Source of the DNA: Coriobacteriales bacterium | GTDB lineage: Bacteria; Actinomycetota; Coriobacteriia; Coriobacteriales; UBA8131 | Reading direction: 5' to 3' | NCBI GenBank assembly: GCA_031286245.1 | Contig: JAITUO010000187.1 | Span: 1 to 8,902 of the forward strand | Length of the DNA: 8,902 bases | Notes under the pieces: generated by a model | The model's input: only the letters and a program-made list of their open reading frames with translations | Databases searched by the model: none | What the model was told of the DNA's origin: nothing | Program-made: the position numbers and the translations under genes | Shown: positions 1 to 6,674 of the stretch, piece by piece | How the letters are laid out: each line of letters begins with the position of its first letter | Position numbering within the stretch: position 1 is the stretch's first letter

Positions 1-9
1 ATTGCCCAT
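1..9 (-). CDS. First codons of an unidentified gene leaving the left edge
   Basis: Only Met-Gly-Asn can be read before the window ends. The case for a gene is the ribosome binding site: AAGGAG at 17-22, seven bases before an ATG at 7-9. The Shine-Dalgarno sequence touches the stop codon of the yggU gene (14-16), so the two genes would be tightly coupled and in one operon. In related genomes lspA or a similar gene often follows divIVA, but nothing in these three codons identifies the product. Confidence 0.5.
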
Positions 10-13
10 GTTT

Positions 14-316
14 TTACTCCTTATCAACTATAGGAACCGTCATTGCCCACTGTCGGTATGCCTCGTCGCCCATCCCCAGCCCGAGCAGTTTGTTACGTGA
101 CCTTTTGCCTCGTAACAGCTCTATTTGGCTCTTCGCCAGACCTAAAGAGTCAGCTAAGATGCCTATCAACGCTATATTAGCTCTTCCATCAACAGGAGGA
201 GCCTTTACGCGAACTACCAAATGATCGTGTAGATCGGAATCCCAACCTACTAGCTTGTCTTGCCCGGCACGCGAAGTCAACCGGACCTTGATTGTGACCT
301 GAGAGCTTAAAGCCAT
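14..316 (-). CDS. yggU: DUF167/YggU family small protein
   Basis: A 100-residue protein of the DUF167 (YggU/UPF0235) family, a small alpha/beta domain of unknown biochemical function. The family hallmark is visible at residues 33-47, LVVRVKAPPVDGRAN, where Ala-Pro-Pro, Asp-Gly-Arg and Ala-Asn are the conserved block, followed by a helix (NIALIGILADSLGL) and the usual basic strand around LLRGKRSRNK. The length matches the family, so the gene is complete. It starts 19 nt after the divIVA stop, with a weak AAGGT (321-325) as ribosome binding site. It is therefore probably the last fully visible gene of the division cluster. DUF167 genes are often found beside yggT, proC and yggS, as here. Confidence 0.9.
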   Translation of the reverse strand: MALSSQVTIKVRLTSRAGQDKLVGWDSDLHDHLVVRVKAPPVDGRANIALIGILADSLGLAKSQIELLRGKRSRNKLLGLGMGDEAYRQWAMTVPIVDKE

Positions 317-335
317 TCAAACCTTAGCCAAAAAC

Positions 336-1190
336 CTAGTCGATCTCCTCGATCTCCAGATCATCGTCAAGGGTGAATGCTGTTGGCGCTGGCATTACAG
401 TCGTAGCACCCGGGTCGTCAGCTGGTTTCTGATCCGTCGCAGCAGTGGTTTTTTCTGCAGCAGGAGCCTCGAGTGGTGATGCCGAAGCTGCTGGTGGTGC
501 CGGAGCAGAAACAGGTGGTTGCACCGGAGCCGAGGCAGGTGTTGGTGCAGAAGCAACTGAAGCTGGCCTACCCAATACAATTGATGCAGCAACAGCAGCG
601 TTATTGGCATCAATCATCGCCTCAACACTGGGTTGAGCAGCCTTGCCGGAGCCCTCAGGAACCAATTCACTGAATTCTTGGAAACGTTTCTGAGCATCGG
701 TTGCATAGTGGTTGACAAGCGAAAGAAACTCGGTGCGGAACTTCTCGGAGATCAGGCGTAGGTGGTCGATATCGCCTAGAATCCGTTCACGTTCGTTGTA
801 CGACTCACGAATGATGTCCTTAGCTTTAGCCTCAGCCTCACGATATAGCTTCTCTGCCTCCCGGCGGGCCTCTTCCTTCAGATTGTCGGCGCTGACCTGG
901 GCCGCAATGAAGGCTTTGGAGATGACATCCTCGGTGATCGCACCTTCGCTGCTTCTGTGCACAGCAGCAGGAGCTTCTCCTGAATCAGCAGCAACAGCAA
1001 GCCGTTCCTCAGCGGTACGTGCGCGTTCCTCCGCGTCATTGATCTGTGTAACCGCCTCAGCTAAAGCCCGGTTCATTGTGTCGACATCACTGGCGACACG
1101 CTCTAAGAACTCGTCGACCTCGTCAGGGTTGTACCCCCTGCGGGCTTCGCCAAAGCGAATGTTTTGGATCTCGGTAGCGGTAATGCTCAT
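336..1190 (-). CDS. divIVA: DivIVA/Wag31-type polar growth and septum site protein
   Basis: A 284-residue DivIVA-family protein that in Gram-positive bacteria binds negatively curved membrane at poles and septa and recruits growth or division partners. The N-terminal lipid-binding domain is clear: residues 1-30 carry the family pattern IxNxxF, then GYNPDEVDEFLERV. Long charged helices, likely coiled coil, run from about 36-70 and 88-175. The tail (about 205-284) is low-complexity Ala/Pro, then strongly acidic (DDDLEIEEID). I chose the ATG at 1190 over an in-frame TTG at 1196. GAGGG at 1198-1202 lies seven bases before the ATG but only one base before the TTG. The gene follows yggT after a 187-nt gap and precedes yggU by 19 nt. 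Family assignment is firm; partners are inferred. Confidence 0.94.
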   Translation of the reverse strand: MSITATEIQNIRFGEARRGYNPDEVDEFLERVASDVDTMNRALAEAVTQINDAEERARTAEERLAVAADSGEAPAAVHRSSEGAITEDVISKAFIAAQVSADNLKEEARREAEKLYREAEAKAKDIIRESYNERERILGDIDHLRLISEKFRTEFLSLVNHYATDAQKRFQEFSELVPEGSGKAAQPSVEAMIDANNAAVAASIVLGRPASVASAPTPASAPVQPPVSAPAPPAASASPLEAPAAEKTTAATDQKPADDPGATTVMPAPTAFTLDDDLEIEEID

Positions 1191-1377
1191 AACCAAACCC
1201 TCTTTCTAACTTTTCCTCTCAGATAGTATAGCTTAAACCAGCTGCCGAATCTCCATGAGTAGTCAAGCCGACAGCATGATTTTATAAGTCTGGCTGATCT
1301 GAAAGCAGATGTAATTCCAGGAAGCTGGCCTCCAGCCAGGTTTATGGTTTATCAACCGTTTATCATTCGGCAACTGG
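1191..1377 (-). promoter_or_regulatory. yggT-divIVA intergenic region with a possible divIVA promoter
   Basis: This is the widest gap inside the cluster. A good minus-strand -10 hexamer TATACT lies at 1225-1230, about 34 nt before the divIVA ATG, but no matching -35 sits 16-18 bp upstream; the nearest TTGACT is 30 bp away. A small hairpin GCTGG-CCT-CCAGC (plus strand 1324-1336) has no T-tract, so it is not a convincing terminator. Next to yggT the plus strand has short near-repeats of GGTTTAT (about 1339-1365). A separate divIVA promoter is possible but unproven. Confidence 0.28.
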
Positions 1378-1725
1378 CTAGACTAGCAACCAGATCACAA
1401 ATTGTAGTGCCAGGATAGCGATGATTGGCGAGAAATCGACTCCGCCAGCAGTAGGTATTAAACGCTTGAAGATACTGATGTAAGGACTGACGATGGTGTC
1501 CAGAGCAGTATAAATATCATGCGCCCAGCCTTTGCTGTGATCAAACCAGGACATCACAGCCCAGACCACGATCATCAGTGAATAAAGCTGGACGAGGGCA
1601 CGGATACCCGAGCGTGCTATATAGGGTAATGGCAAAAGTGCTAAAACTAACCAATCGCCAGTCAAGGCATTCACTTGCTCCATGGCATGTTCTGACCAAA
1701 TCTCAACCAGGTATCCCACATTCAT
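1378..1725 (-). CDS. yggT: YggT family membrane protein
   Basis: A 115-residue integral membrane protein of the YggT (YlmG) family, commonly encoded between sepF or proC and divIVA and linked to division or membrane organisation; its biochemical role is not settled. The family core is seen from about residue 42: a hydrophobic helix (LVQLYSLMIVVWAVMSWF, about 44-61), then the conserved stretch DTIVSPYISIFKRLIP (about 76-91) and DFSPIIAI leading into a second helix (about 98-115). The first 40 residues are longer than usual and contain another hydrophobic run (DWLVLALLPLPYIA). I placed the start at the ATG at 1725, behind AAGGAA (1731-1736). This ATG overlaps the proC TGA stop as ATGA, which implies translational coupling. 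An upstream in-frame start at 1752 has no ribosome binding site. Confidence 0.9.
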   Translation of the reverse strand: MNVGYLVEIWSEHAMEQVNALTGDWLVLALLPLPYIARSGIRALVQLYSLMIVVWAVMSWFDHSKGWAHDIYTALDTIVSPYISIFKRLIPTAGGVDFSPIIAILALQFVIWLLV

Positions 1726-2540
1726 CCCAATTCCTTGGCGCGGCGTACACAAGCGGCAAAGGCATTGCGGATAACCAGGTCAAGATGCTGTGCAGTAAAA
1801 CAGTCCAGAGCAGCCTGCGTCGTGCCATTCGGGCTGGTTACAGCCGCCCGCAGATCAGCTGGAGTGACATCTTTCAACTCCAGGTAGCGGCCAGTGCCGA
1901 TGATCGTCTGGCGAGCTAACAACCAGGCGATATCTTCAGGCAGACCAGCATCGATACCACTTTTCGCCAGTTCTTCGGTAAACAACGCATAGTAGGCTGG
2001 CCCGGAACCATTAACAGCTGTTGCTGCATCAATCAGGCTCTCGTCGAGGATCACAGCCTCACCCATCAAACTGAATAGTTCCCTGATCAACTCAGCCTCA
2101 CTCGTTGAGGTGTCTTCAGCCGGTGCTACCACACTCATACCGGCAGACACACAGAGGTTGATGTTCGGCATCACCCGGATAACAGCACAGCCAGTAAAAT
2201 ACCTGCTCATCACAAGTGTCGATACCCCGGCAGCAATACTTGCAACCCGCTTCGGTTGAAAGCTTTCAGCAGCTGCTAACCCCGCTGCTACATCAGTAAA
2301 AACTTGCGGTTTAACAGCCAGGATAACTGTCTCTACCGTCGGCAACTGATATCCTTCTTCAACACAAGTAACACCATACTGGCTCGACAGCAACTCGCGA
2401 CGATTCTCGAACGGTTCCGCAACATAGATCTTTTCAGCATCAAACAAGGCTCCGCTCACCAGGCCGGCGACGATAGCCTCACCCATCTGGCCACCGCCGA
2501 TGATAGCGATCTTGCCCAGACGCTCTTGCAAACCCTCCAT
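1722..2540 (-). CDS. proC: Pyrroline-5-carboxylate reductase
   Basis: ProC catalyses the last step of proline synthesis, reducing 1-pyrroline-5-carboxylate with NAD(P)H in the cytoplasm. The 272-residue product has the usual full length. An N-terminal Rossmann fold opens with IAIIGGGQMGEAIVAGL (11-27), followed by ILAVKPQ (74-80) and RVMPN (122-126). The C-terminal dimerisation and substrate domain carries VNGSGPAYY (176-184) and TSPNGTTQAAL (235-245), the family signature, where most members have TSPGGTT. The ATG at 2540 is preferred over a GTG at 2552 because the GTG overlaps the AAGGAG at 2552-2557. The resulting spacing of 11 is a little long. The gene sits between sepF and yggT, an arrangement seen in several phyla, and overlaps yggT by 4 nt. 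Confidence 0.95.
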   Translation of the reverse strand: MEGLQERLGKIAIIGGGQMGEAIVAGLVSGALFDAEKIYVAEPFENRRELLSSQYGVTCVEEGYQLPTVETVILAVKPQVFTDVAAGLAAAESFQPKRVASIAAGVSTLVMSRYFTGCAVIRVMPNINLCVSAGMSVVAPAEDTSTSEAELIRELFSLMGEAVILDESLIDAATAVNGSGPAYYALFTEELAKSGIDAGLPEDIAWLLARQTIIGTGRYLELKDVTPADLRAAVTSPNGTTQAALDCFTAQHLDLVIRNAFAACVRRAKELG

Positions 2541-2675
2541 TATTAATACCACTCCTTTTTAATCTCTTGTCTACCGGGTTTTTTGATAACCGGTCTTACT
2601 ACGGTGACTGCCTCTGTTATTACGGATACTATTGACCTGGCTAAGATGTCTAGTCCGGCACTTCATCGCGCTGCA

Positions 2676-3488
2676 TCAAAGTCGGATCTGCCTGCGTTCA
2701 GCCTCTGTCAAGGCACCATTTCTTGTCAGGATATAAACCCGGTCGGCAAAGCGATCGACTTGCCCCTCAAAGGCCGATGTCACTCCGAATGAGAAATCCA
2801 GGATTCGTTTTGCCAGCTCTGGACGGACATCGGTGAGGTCAACAACCACTGCTGAGCCCTTGCGCAGACAGATTGAGATCTCTTCAGCATCGGCATAGCT
2901 CTGGGGACGCAGGTGTTCGACTTGGCGCGGGCCACGGCGGGTTACCGTCCCAGCATTACTACGGGCATTTGCTGAATAACGACTCTCACCATTCGACCCA
3001 GTAATACTACTGGGCCGGCGACTGCGGGATTCCGGTACATTGAACTCCGGTATAACATTGGCTTCCATCTGGATCCGTTCGGAGTGCAACTGGACCAGCG
3101 AGTTCTGTGGCGAACGAGCCAGACTGTCACGAAAAGCTTCTGAGTCCTCATCAGCCAATCCGGAAACCGTTGCCAGACGACGCTCACGCACCACTGGCGG
3201 TGGAATGCGGTCTTCTCGCGAACCCGCTCCCCGACTGAGCCCTACAGGCCGCGAACGAATGTCAGCCATATTGACCAACGGAGCTGAGCTGGAGGAATCG
3301 TCATAGACAACCTGGTCGTCGTAGGCTGCCCGATCATCATAGTACTGGTCGTTCGAATCATCGATGTAAACATCTCCATAAGCCTCACGATAGGCATCAT
3401 ACTCACCGTATTCATCAAAATCATCGTCATAGCTGTCAGCTTTATTGCCAATACCCATGCGACTCTTCAAATTATCCCAAATACCCAT
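2676..3488 (-). CDS. sepF: Cell division protein SepF, FtsZ membrane anchor
   Basis: SepF binds the FtsZ C-terminal peptide and tethers the Z-ring to the membrane, the main such anchor in bacteria lacking FtsA. The 270-residue protein begins MGIWDNLKSRMGIG, the typical amphipathic membrane-binding helix. A long linker follows: Asp/Tyr-rich at 19-68, then mixed and Arg/Ser-rich to about 188. The SepF (DUF552) core spans about 189-258, with HLRPQSYADAEEI, GSAVVVDLTDV, AKRILDFSFGVTSAF and VYILT. The linker makes it clearly longer than Bacillus SepF (about 150). The ATG at 3488 fits the family N-terminus and has AAGGA at 3498-3502; an in-frame TTG at 3515 has no ribosome binding site. The neighbours yggS and proC, and ftsZ two genes upstream, fit a division operon. 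Confidence 0.95.
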   Translation of the reverse strand: MGIWDNLKSRMGIGNKADSYDDDFDEYGEYDAYREAYGDVYIDDSNDQYYDDRAAYDDQVVYDDSSSSAPLVNMADIRSRPVGLSRGAGSREDRIPPPVVRERRLATVSGLADEDSEAFRDSLARSPQNSLVQLHSERIQMEANVIPEFNVPESRSRRPSSITGSNGESRYSANARSNAGTVTRRGPRQVEHLRPQSYADAEEISICLRKGSAVVVDLTDVRPELAKRILDFSFGVTSAFEGQVDRFADRVYILTRNGALTEAERRQIRL

Positions 3489-3558
3489 TTCCTCTATTCC
3501 TTTTAAGTAGGCCAATCCGGAAATGTTGGCTTGTCATCCGAGGGTAGGTTTCCTCTCA

Positions 3559-4335
3559 TTATCGCCATATTCCCCTTCCGATCCTTAATATTGTAGCACC
3601 TTCCTCTATCGCAGGGATAAAATCGTCAGACATCCCCATTGAGAGTTCATTCAAGCGCAGGTTTTCGCTACCTGCAAAGCTGGCTTGCATGGCGTCACGG
3701 GCTTCACGCAGTGCACTGAAGCATTGCCTTACTGTGTCTGTGTCAGCAATTGGAGCCATCGTCATCAACCCCTCTATGCTGACTGAAGCCAGGTTACTGG
3801 CGGTTTCCAGTAGCTTGGGTAGTCCGGCAAGAGTGACTCCGTCTTTGGTCGATTCTCCGGATGTGTTGACCTCAATCAACAATGGCTGCCTGATAGCTAA
3901 GCTGGTAGCCCGCCTGTCGATTGCCAGCAATGCGCGTTCTGAGGCAACGGAATGCACCAACGCTGCAATCGGAGCAACTGCCAAGGCGGTTGATTCAGTC
4001 AAACCAGCAGTTGCAGTCGCCGTAGCCTCTGTAACCTCTGTACTCGCTTGGACGAAATCCCGGACTTTATTAGTCTGGATCCGACCGATAAAATGCCAGT
4101 TCACTGCCTTGAAGGCAGCTTGACGGCTGACAAAGTCTTGACTGCGGTTTTCTCCAAAGTCTGATAATCCAGCAGCAATAGCTGCATCGATCTCGGGTAG
4201 TCCGACAGTTTTACTGACAGCTACTAAGCGCACACTGCCAGTGTCACGTCCCGAGCGCCAACAGACCTCAGCAATAGAAGCCATGATTTCAGCTACATTA
4301 GCAGCGATTCTTTCTTCTAAACCAGCATTACCCAC
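3559..4335 (-). CDS. yggS: PLP-binding protein of the YggS/PROSC family
   Basis: A TIM-barrel protein that binds pyridoxal 5'-phosphate and helps keep vitamin B6 and amino acid pools balanced; no catalytic activity is established for the family. In the 258 residues, LVAVSKT holds the expected PLP lysine (K42), followed by GENR (61-64), NWHFIGRIQTNKV (79-91), LLIEVNTSGE (152-161), GLMTMAP (189-195), LSMGMSDDF (231-239) and IRIGRGIW-like phosphate-binding residues at the end. Residues about 98-124 form an Ala/Thr-rich insertion absent from typical members. The start is a GTG with no clear Shine-Dalgarno. A TAG lies four codons upstream in frame, so no longer start is available. The gene lies 87 nt after ftsZ and 70 nt before sepF; a ylmD/yfiH gene, often present here, is missing. 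Confidence 0.93.
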   Translation of the reverse strand: MGNAGLEERIAANVAEIMASIAEVCWRSGRDTGSVRLVAVSKTVGLPEIDAAIAAGLSDFGENRSQDFVSRQAAFKAVNWHFIGRIQTNKVRDFVQASTEVTEATATATAGLTESTALAVAPIAALVHSVASERALLAIDRRATSLAIRQPLLIEVNTSGESTKDGVTLAGLPKLLETASNLASVSIEGLMTMAPIADTDTVRQCFSALREARDAMQASFAGSENLRLNELSMGMSDDFIPAIEEGATILRIGRGIWR

Positions 4336-4422
4336 TTGTCTGGGCTATGCCCCTTTCAGCCAAACGTAATGAGCTTGTAAACTACCTCTGGATGCCGGGC
4401 ATACTGCCTGAACAAACAGAGC

Positions 4423-5601
4423 TTAGAAATCCCGTTTCAGGAAGTCGGGAATATAATCGTCATCTAAGACACTTGGTGAGCGTCCGAAGCTGCCTTGGTA
4501 GTCAGCATCCATACCGGACCGGCTTGGTGCTCCTGCCTCAGACTCACTGCTCGGGAAGCGCTCGACAGTTGCCGGAGTCCGGCCAGGCTGTCGGCGAATC
4601 GAAGGAGCATTGAGGCCAAGGTCGAGGCTTGATTGGGCGTTATTTCGGGAGAAACCCGTGGCGATTACTGTCACACGCATCTGGTCATCCAGAGTATCGT
4701 CGATCACTGACCCGAAGATGATTTGTGCGTCAGGATCAGCTGATTCCGTAACTGTATCGGCAGCATCGGAGACCTCTTGTAACGCCATGTCTGATGCACC
4801 AGCAATCGAGATCAACACGCCCTTCGCACCGGCGATAGTCGACTCAAAGAGCTTGCTGGAGATGGCAGCCGTAGCTGCTTCGACAGCACGGTTCTCGCCG
4901 GAGGCGACGCCGATTCCCATCATGGCTGTGCCAGCATCCTTCATGACAGCTCGGACATCGTTGAAATCCAGGTTTATCAAGCCAGGAATCGTAATCAGAT
5001 CGGTGATCCCCTGGGTGCCTTGGCGCAAAATATCGTCAGCAATGCGGAAAGCATCAAGCATCGATACTTTTTTATCCACAATTTGAAGCAACCGATCGTT
5101 GGGAATGATGATCAAGGTGTCGACATTGGCTGCCAGTAAAGCGATTCCGTCCTCTGCTTGTTGGCGGCGTTTACGTCCCTCGAAGCTGAAAGGTTTGGTG
5201 ACAACTCCGACTGTCAGTGCTCCGATCTCATCGCGGGCGATTTCAGCGACGATCGGAGCCCCACCGGTTCCGGTCCCGCCTCCCTCACCAGCAGTGACAA
5301 ACACCATATCGGCACCATTTAAGACCTCACGGATCTCAGCACGGCTCTCTTCGGCTGCTTGAGCACCAATCTCTGGATTAGCTCCTGCTCCCAGCCCTCG
5401 AGTCAAATCCTCACCAATATGCACGGTCAAGTCAGCGTCACTCATCAACAAAGCTTGGCGATCGGTGTTTATTGCTACGAATTCAACCCCGCGAATTCCT
5501 GCTTCCACCATGCGGTTCACAGCATTAGTGCCTCCGCCGCCGACGCCCACTACTTTGATGACTGCCAGATGGTCTCTCCCAGTCACAGACAAGTCAGGCA
5601 T
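4423..5601 (-). CDS. ftsZ: Cell division GTPase FtsZ
   Basis: FtsZ is the tubulin-like GTPase that polymerises into the division ring at midcell. The 392-residue protein has the complete family layout. The N-terminal GTP-binding domain carries GGGGTNAVNRM (21-31), the tubulin signature GGGTGTG (107-113) and IIIPNDRLL (164-172). The T7 synergy loop NLDFNDV (210-216) keeps both catalytic aspartates. The C-terminal domain runs to TVIATGF (about 311-317), then a disordered linker and the conserved C-terminal peptide DDYIPDFLKRDF, the docking site for SepF. AGEGGGTGTGGAP is the actinobacterial form of the loop. The ATG at 5601 has GGGAGGAG at 5606-5613 and fits the family N-terminus, whereas an upstream start at 5658 adds unrelated residues. 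No ftsA or ftsQ lies upstream. Confidence 0.97.
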   Translation of the reverse strand: MPDLSVTGRDHLAVIKVVGVGGGGTNAVNRMVEAGIRGVEFVAINTDRQALLMSDADLTVHIGEDLTRGLGAGANPEIGAQAAEESRAEIREVLNGADMVFVTAGEGGGTGTGGAPIVAEIARDEIGALTVGVVTKPFSFEGRKRRQQAEDGIALLAANVDTLIIIPNDRLLQIVDKKVSMLDAFRIADDILRQGTQGITDLITIPGLINLDFNDVRAVMKDAGTAMMGIGVASGENRAVEAATAAISSKLFESTIAGAKGVLISIAGASDMALQEVSDAADTVTESADPDAQIIFGSVIDDTLDDQMRVTVIATGFSRNNAQSSLDLGLNAPSIRRQPGRTPATVERFPSSESEAGAPSRSGMDADYQGSFGRSPSVLDDDYIPDFLKRDF

Positions 5602-5693
5602 ATAACTCCTCCCGGTGTTTTTACATATGAGAATAGTGCCCGCAAACTCAGCGAACACTTAATACTATTAACAATGAATGGTAACACAGCACT

Positions 5694-5726
5694 TACATAC
5701 GAACCAGCTAAATTCTGACAATTGTC
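5694..5726 (-). promoter_or_regulatory. Weak candidate ftsZ promoter overlapping a 10-bp palindrome
   Basis: On the minus strand TTGTCA (5716-5721) is followed after 16 bp by TATGTA (5694-5699), a modest match to a housekeeping promoter. The start point would lie about 85 nt before the ftsZ ATG. The -35 lies inside the perfect palindrome GACAATTGTC (5717-5726), which could be an operator or chance. Nothing else between 5602 and 5807 is a better promoter by eye. Confidence 0.25.
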
Positions 5727-5807
5727 TGCTGGCTATATCAAATGAGCCTAAAGCACCACTTTGGTAACTTACGGCCGAAGTAGCCTCTGCCCGGCCTTCT
5801 ATCACCG

Positions 5808-6078
5808 CTACCTGGCGTCTCCCCCATATGCCTCAGCCATATTAACCATGTCCAGTGCGAGGATATCTAGATCAATCGAGATGGTATAGCCGCTTTTGAG
5901 ACACCGCGATAAATTGTGCGTTTTTTTGGCTACAAATGACCTTATGAGGGCTTGCTTAGCCTTCTGAAACTCAACGAGTTAAGAGTTCCAGGGGGGTTAG
6001 CTCTCTTGTAACTCTTCTTAGCTCTCTTAGCTCGATTTTTACTCCTTTTTGCTCTACTTCAGCTCTTTTGCTTGACTT
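5808..6078 (-). pseudogene. Possible frameshifted gene remnant upstream of ftsZ
   Basis: Two minus-strand open frames without start codons abut here. The first (5974-6078, 35 codons, closed by a TGA at 5971-5973) encodes a charged helical stretch including KIELRELRRVTRELTPLEL. The second (5808-5978, closed by a TAG) continues one frame over with EFQKAKQALIRSF and ends with SGYTISIDLDILALDMVN, MAEAYGGDAR. A +1 shift near 5974-5978 would join them into about 90 residues ending 206 nt before ftsZ. The second part has protein-like composition and codons. I do not recognise the family. It could be the decayed end of a gene that once preceded ftsZ, or a chance open frame; the first part coincides with a purine-rich repeat array. 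Confidence 0.22.
6001..6069. repeat. Degenerate 9-11 bp tandem array (CTC on plus, GAG on minus strand)
   Basis: On the plus strand the triplet CTC recurs at 6001, 6012, 6022, 6031, 6042, 6052 and 6063, spacings of 11, 10, 9, 11, 10 and 11 bp. On the minus strand each unit reads roughly GAGCTAAGA, with variants GAGCAAAAAG and GAGTAAAAATC. The minus strand is almost entirely purine, except for the C or T after GAG. Three T-runs (6036, 6046, 6066) are also close to helical phase. The period equals one DNA turn, so all copies face the same side of the helix. No known element is recognised. Confidence 0.55.
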
Positions 6079-6674
6079 CTACGCGTCTGTATAGCCTATA
6101 AATCTTGTAATCCTGGGTATCCCAGAATTTTTGCACGAAAACTGACGTTGTGCGCGACAGTTTGGACTGTTTTACACTATCAGACTTTTTCCATAATTTA
6201 AACCTGCAGGTAGATGCGTTGCAACAAAATTCCAGATGTGTGAAATCATGAAGAAATCATGCACAACATCGATTCTCGTGCAGAATCTCTAAAAACTCCC
6301 CGATCTGCGGTAGTTAGTGCCAGAAAAACCCCTCATGTATGGTTATTTGACCTGAATTGTGTGACTCTGGTTTTCTCCACAGTTAAAAAAGTGCTGATAA
6401 ATGAGTTGAACCAAAACTCTATTTGAGCGAAATCGATAGAGAACTATATGCAAGCGACATTCCAGCAGCATCTCCGAAGTTTTTCAGGATTTGCTTATTT
6501 GAAACTCAAGAATGGGGACTGACAAGTGGCATTTTGACAAATGATGATCGATACAAGGAAGGCAATAGGAAACCTTTAGCTTGCCAACCGTATCTGACCT
6601 CATCTTGGTTGTACTGCAGTGTTCGCTTGGTGCCACCAGGTTTGTGTTAGATAGCGGATGAGGCCAGGCGCTGG
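6079..6674. other. Gene-free stretch with small dyads and a direct repeat
   Basis: No convincing gene is visible on either strand. A 75-codon plus-strand frame at 6423-6650 starts with TTG, has no ribosome binding site and matches no family I know. Minor structure: CTGGG-TAT-CCCAG (6113-6125) followed by AATTTTT, and ACAGT-TTGG-ACTGT (6157-6170) followed by TTT, both weak plus-strand terminator-like hairpins; GAAATCATG repeated at 6242-6250 and 6253-6261; GATTCT-CGTGC-AGAATC (6271-6287); and GCCAG-GCG-CTGGC (6664-6676) overlapping the end of the small gene to the right. No tRNA, rRNA or transposon ends were seen. Confidence 0.45.

Noticed and set aside
712..1209. 165-codon plus-strand frame
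   Set aside because: Antisense to divIVA; its Ser/Arg/Ala-rich composition is a by-product of the opposite strand's codons.
5072..5080. Perfect DnaA-box word TTATCCACA
   Set aside because: It lies inside ftsZ, where its complement encodes conserved Val-Asp-Lys codons, and there is no cluster of further boxes or dnaA/dnaN nearby. An origin is not supported.
6001..6069. CRISPR array or TRAP-binding site
   Set aside because: The repeat units are only 9-11 bp with no unique spacers, and GAG spacing is about 10 nt rather than the 2-3 nt needed for TRAP.
6113..6173. Two plus-strand hairpins with short T-runs as terminators
   Set aside because: Stems are only 5 bp and there is no plus-strand gene upstream to terminate.
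6423..6650. 75-codon plus-strand frame
   Set aside because: TTG start without a ribosome binding site, no recognisable domain, and it lies in a region rich in small dyads.
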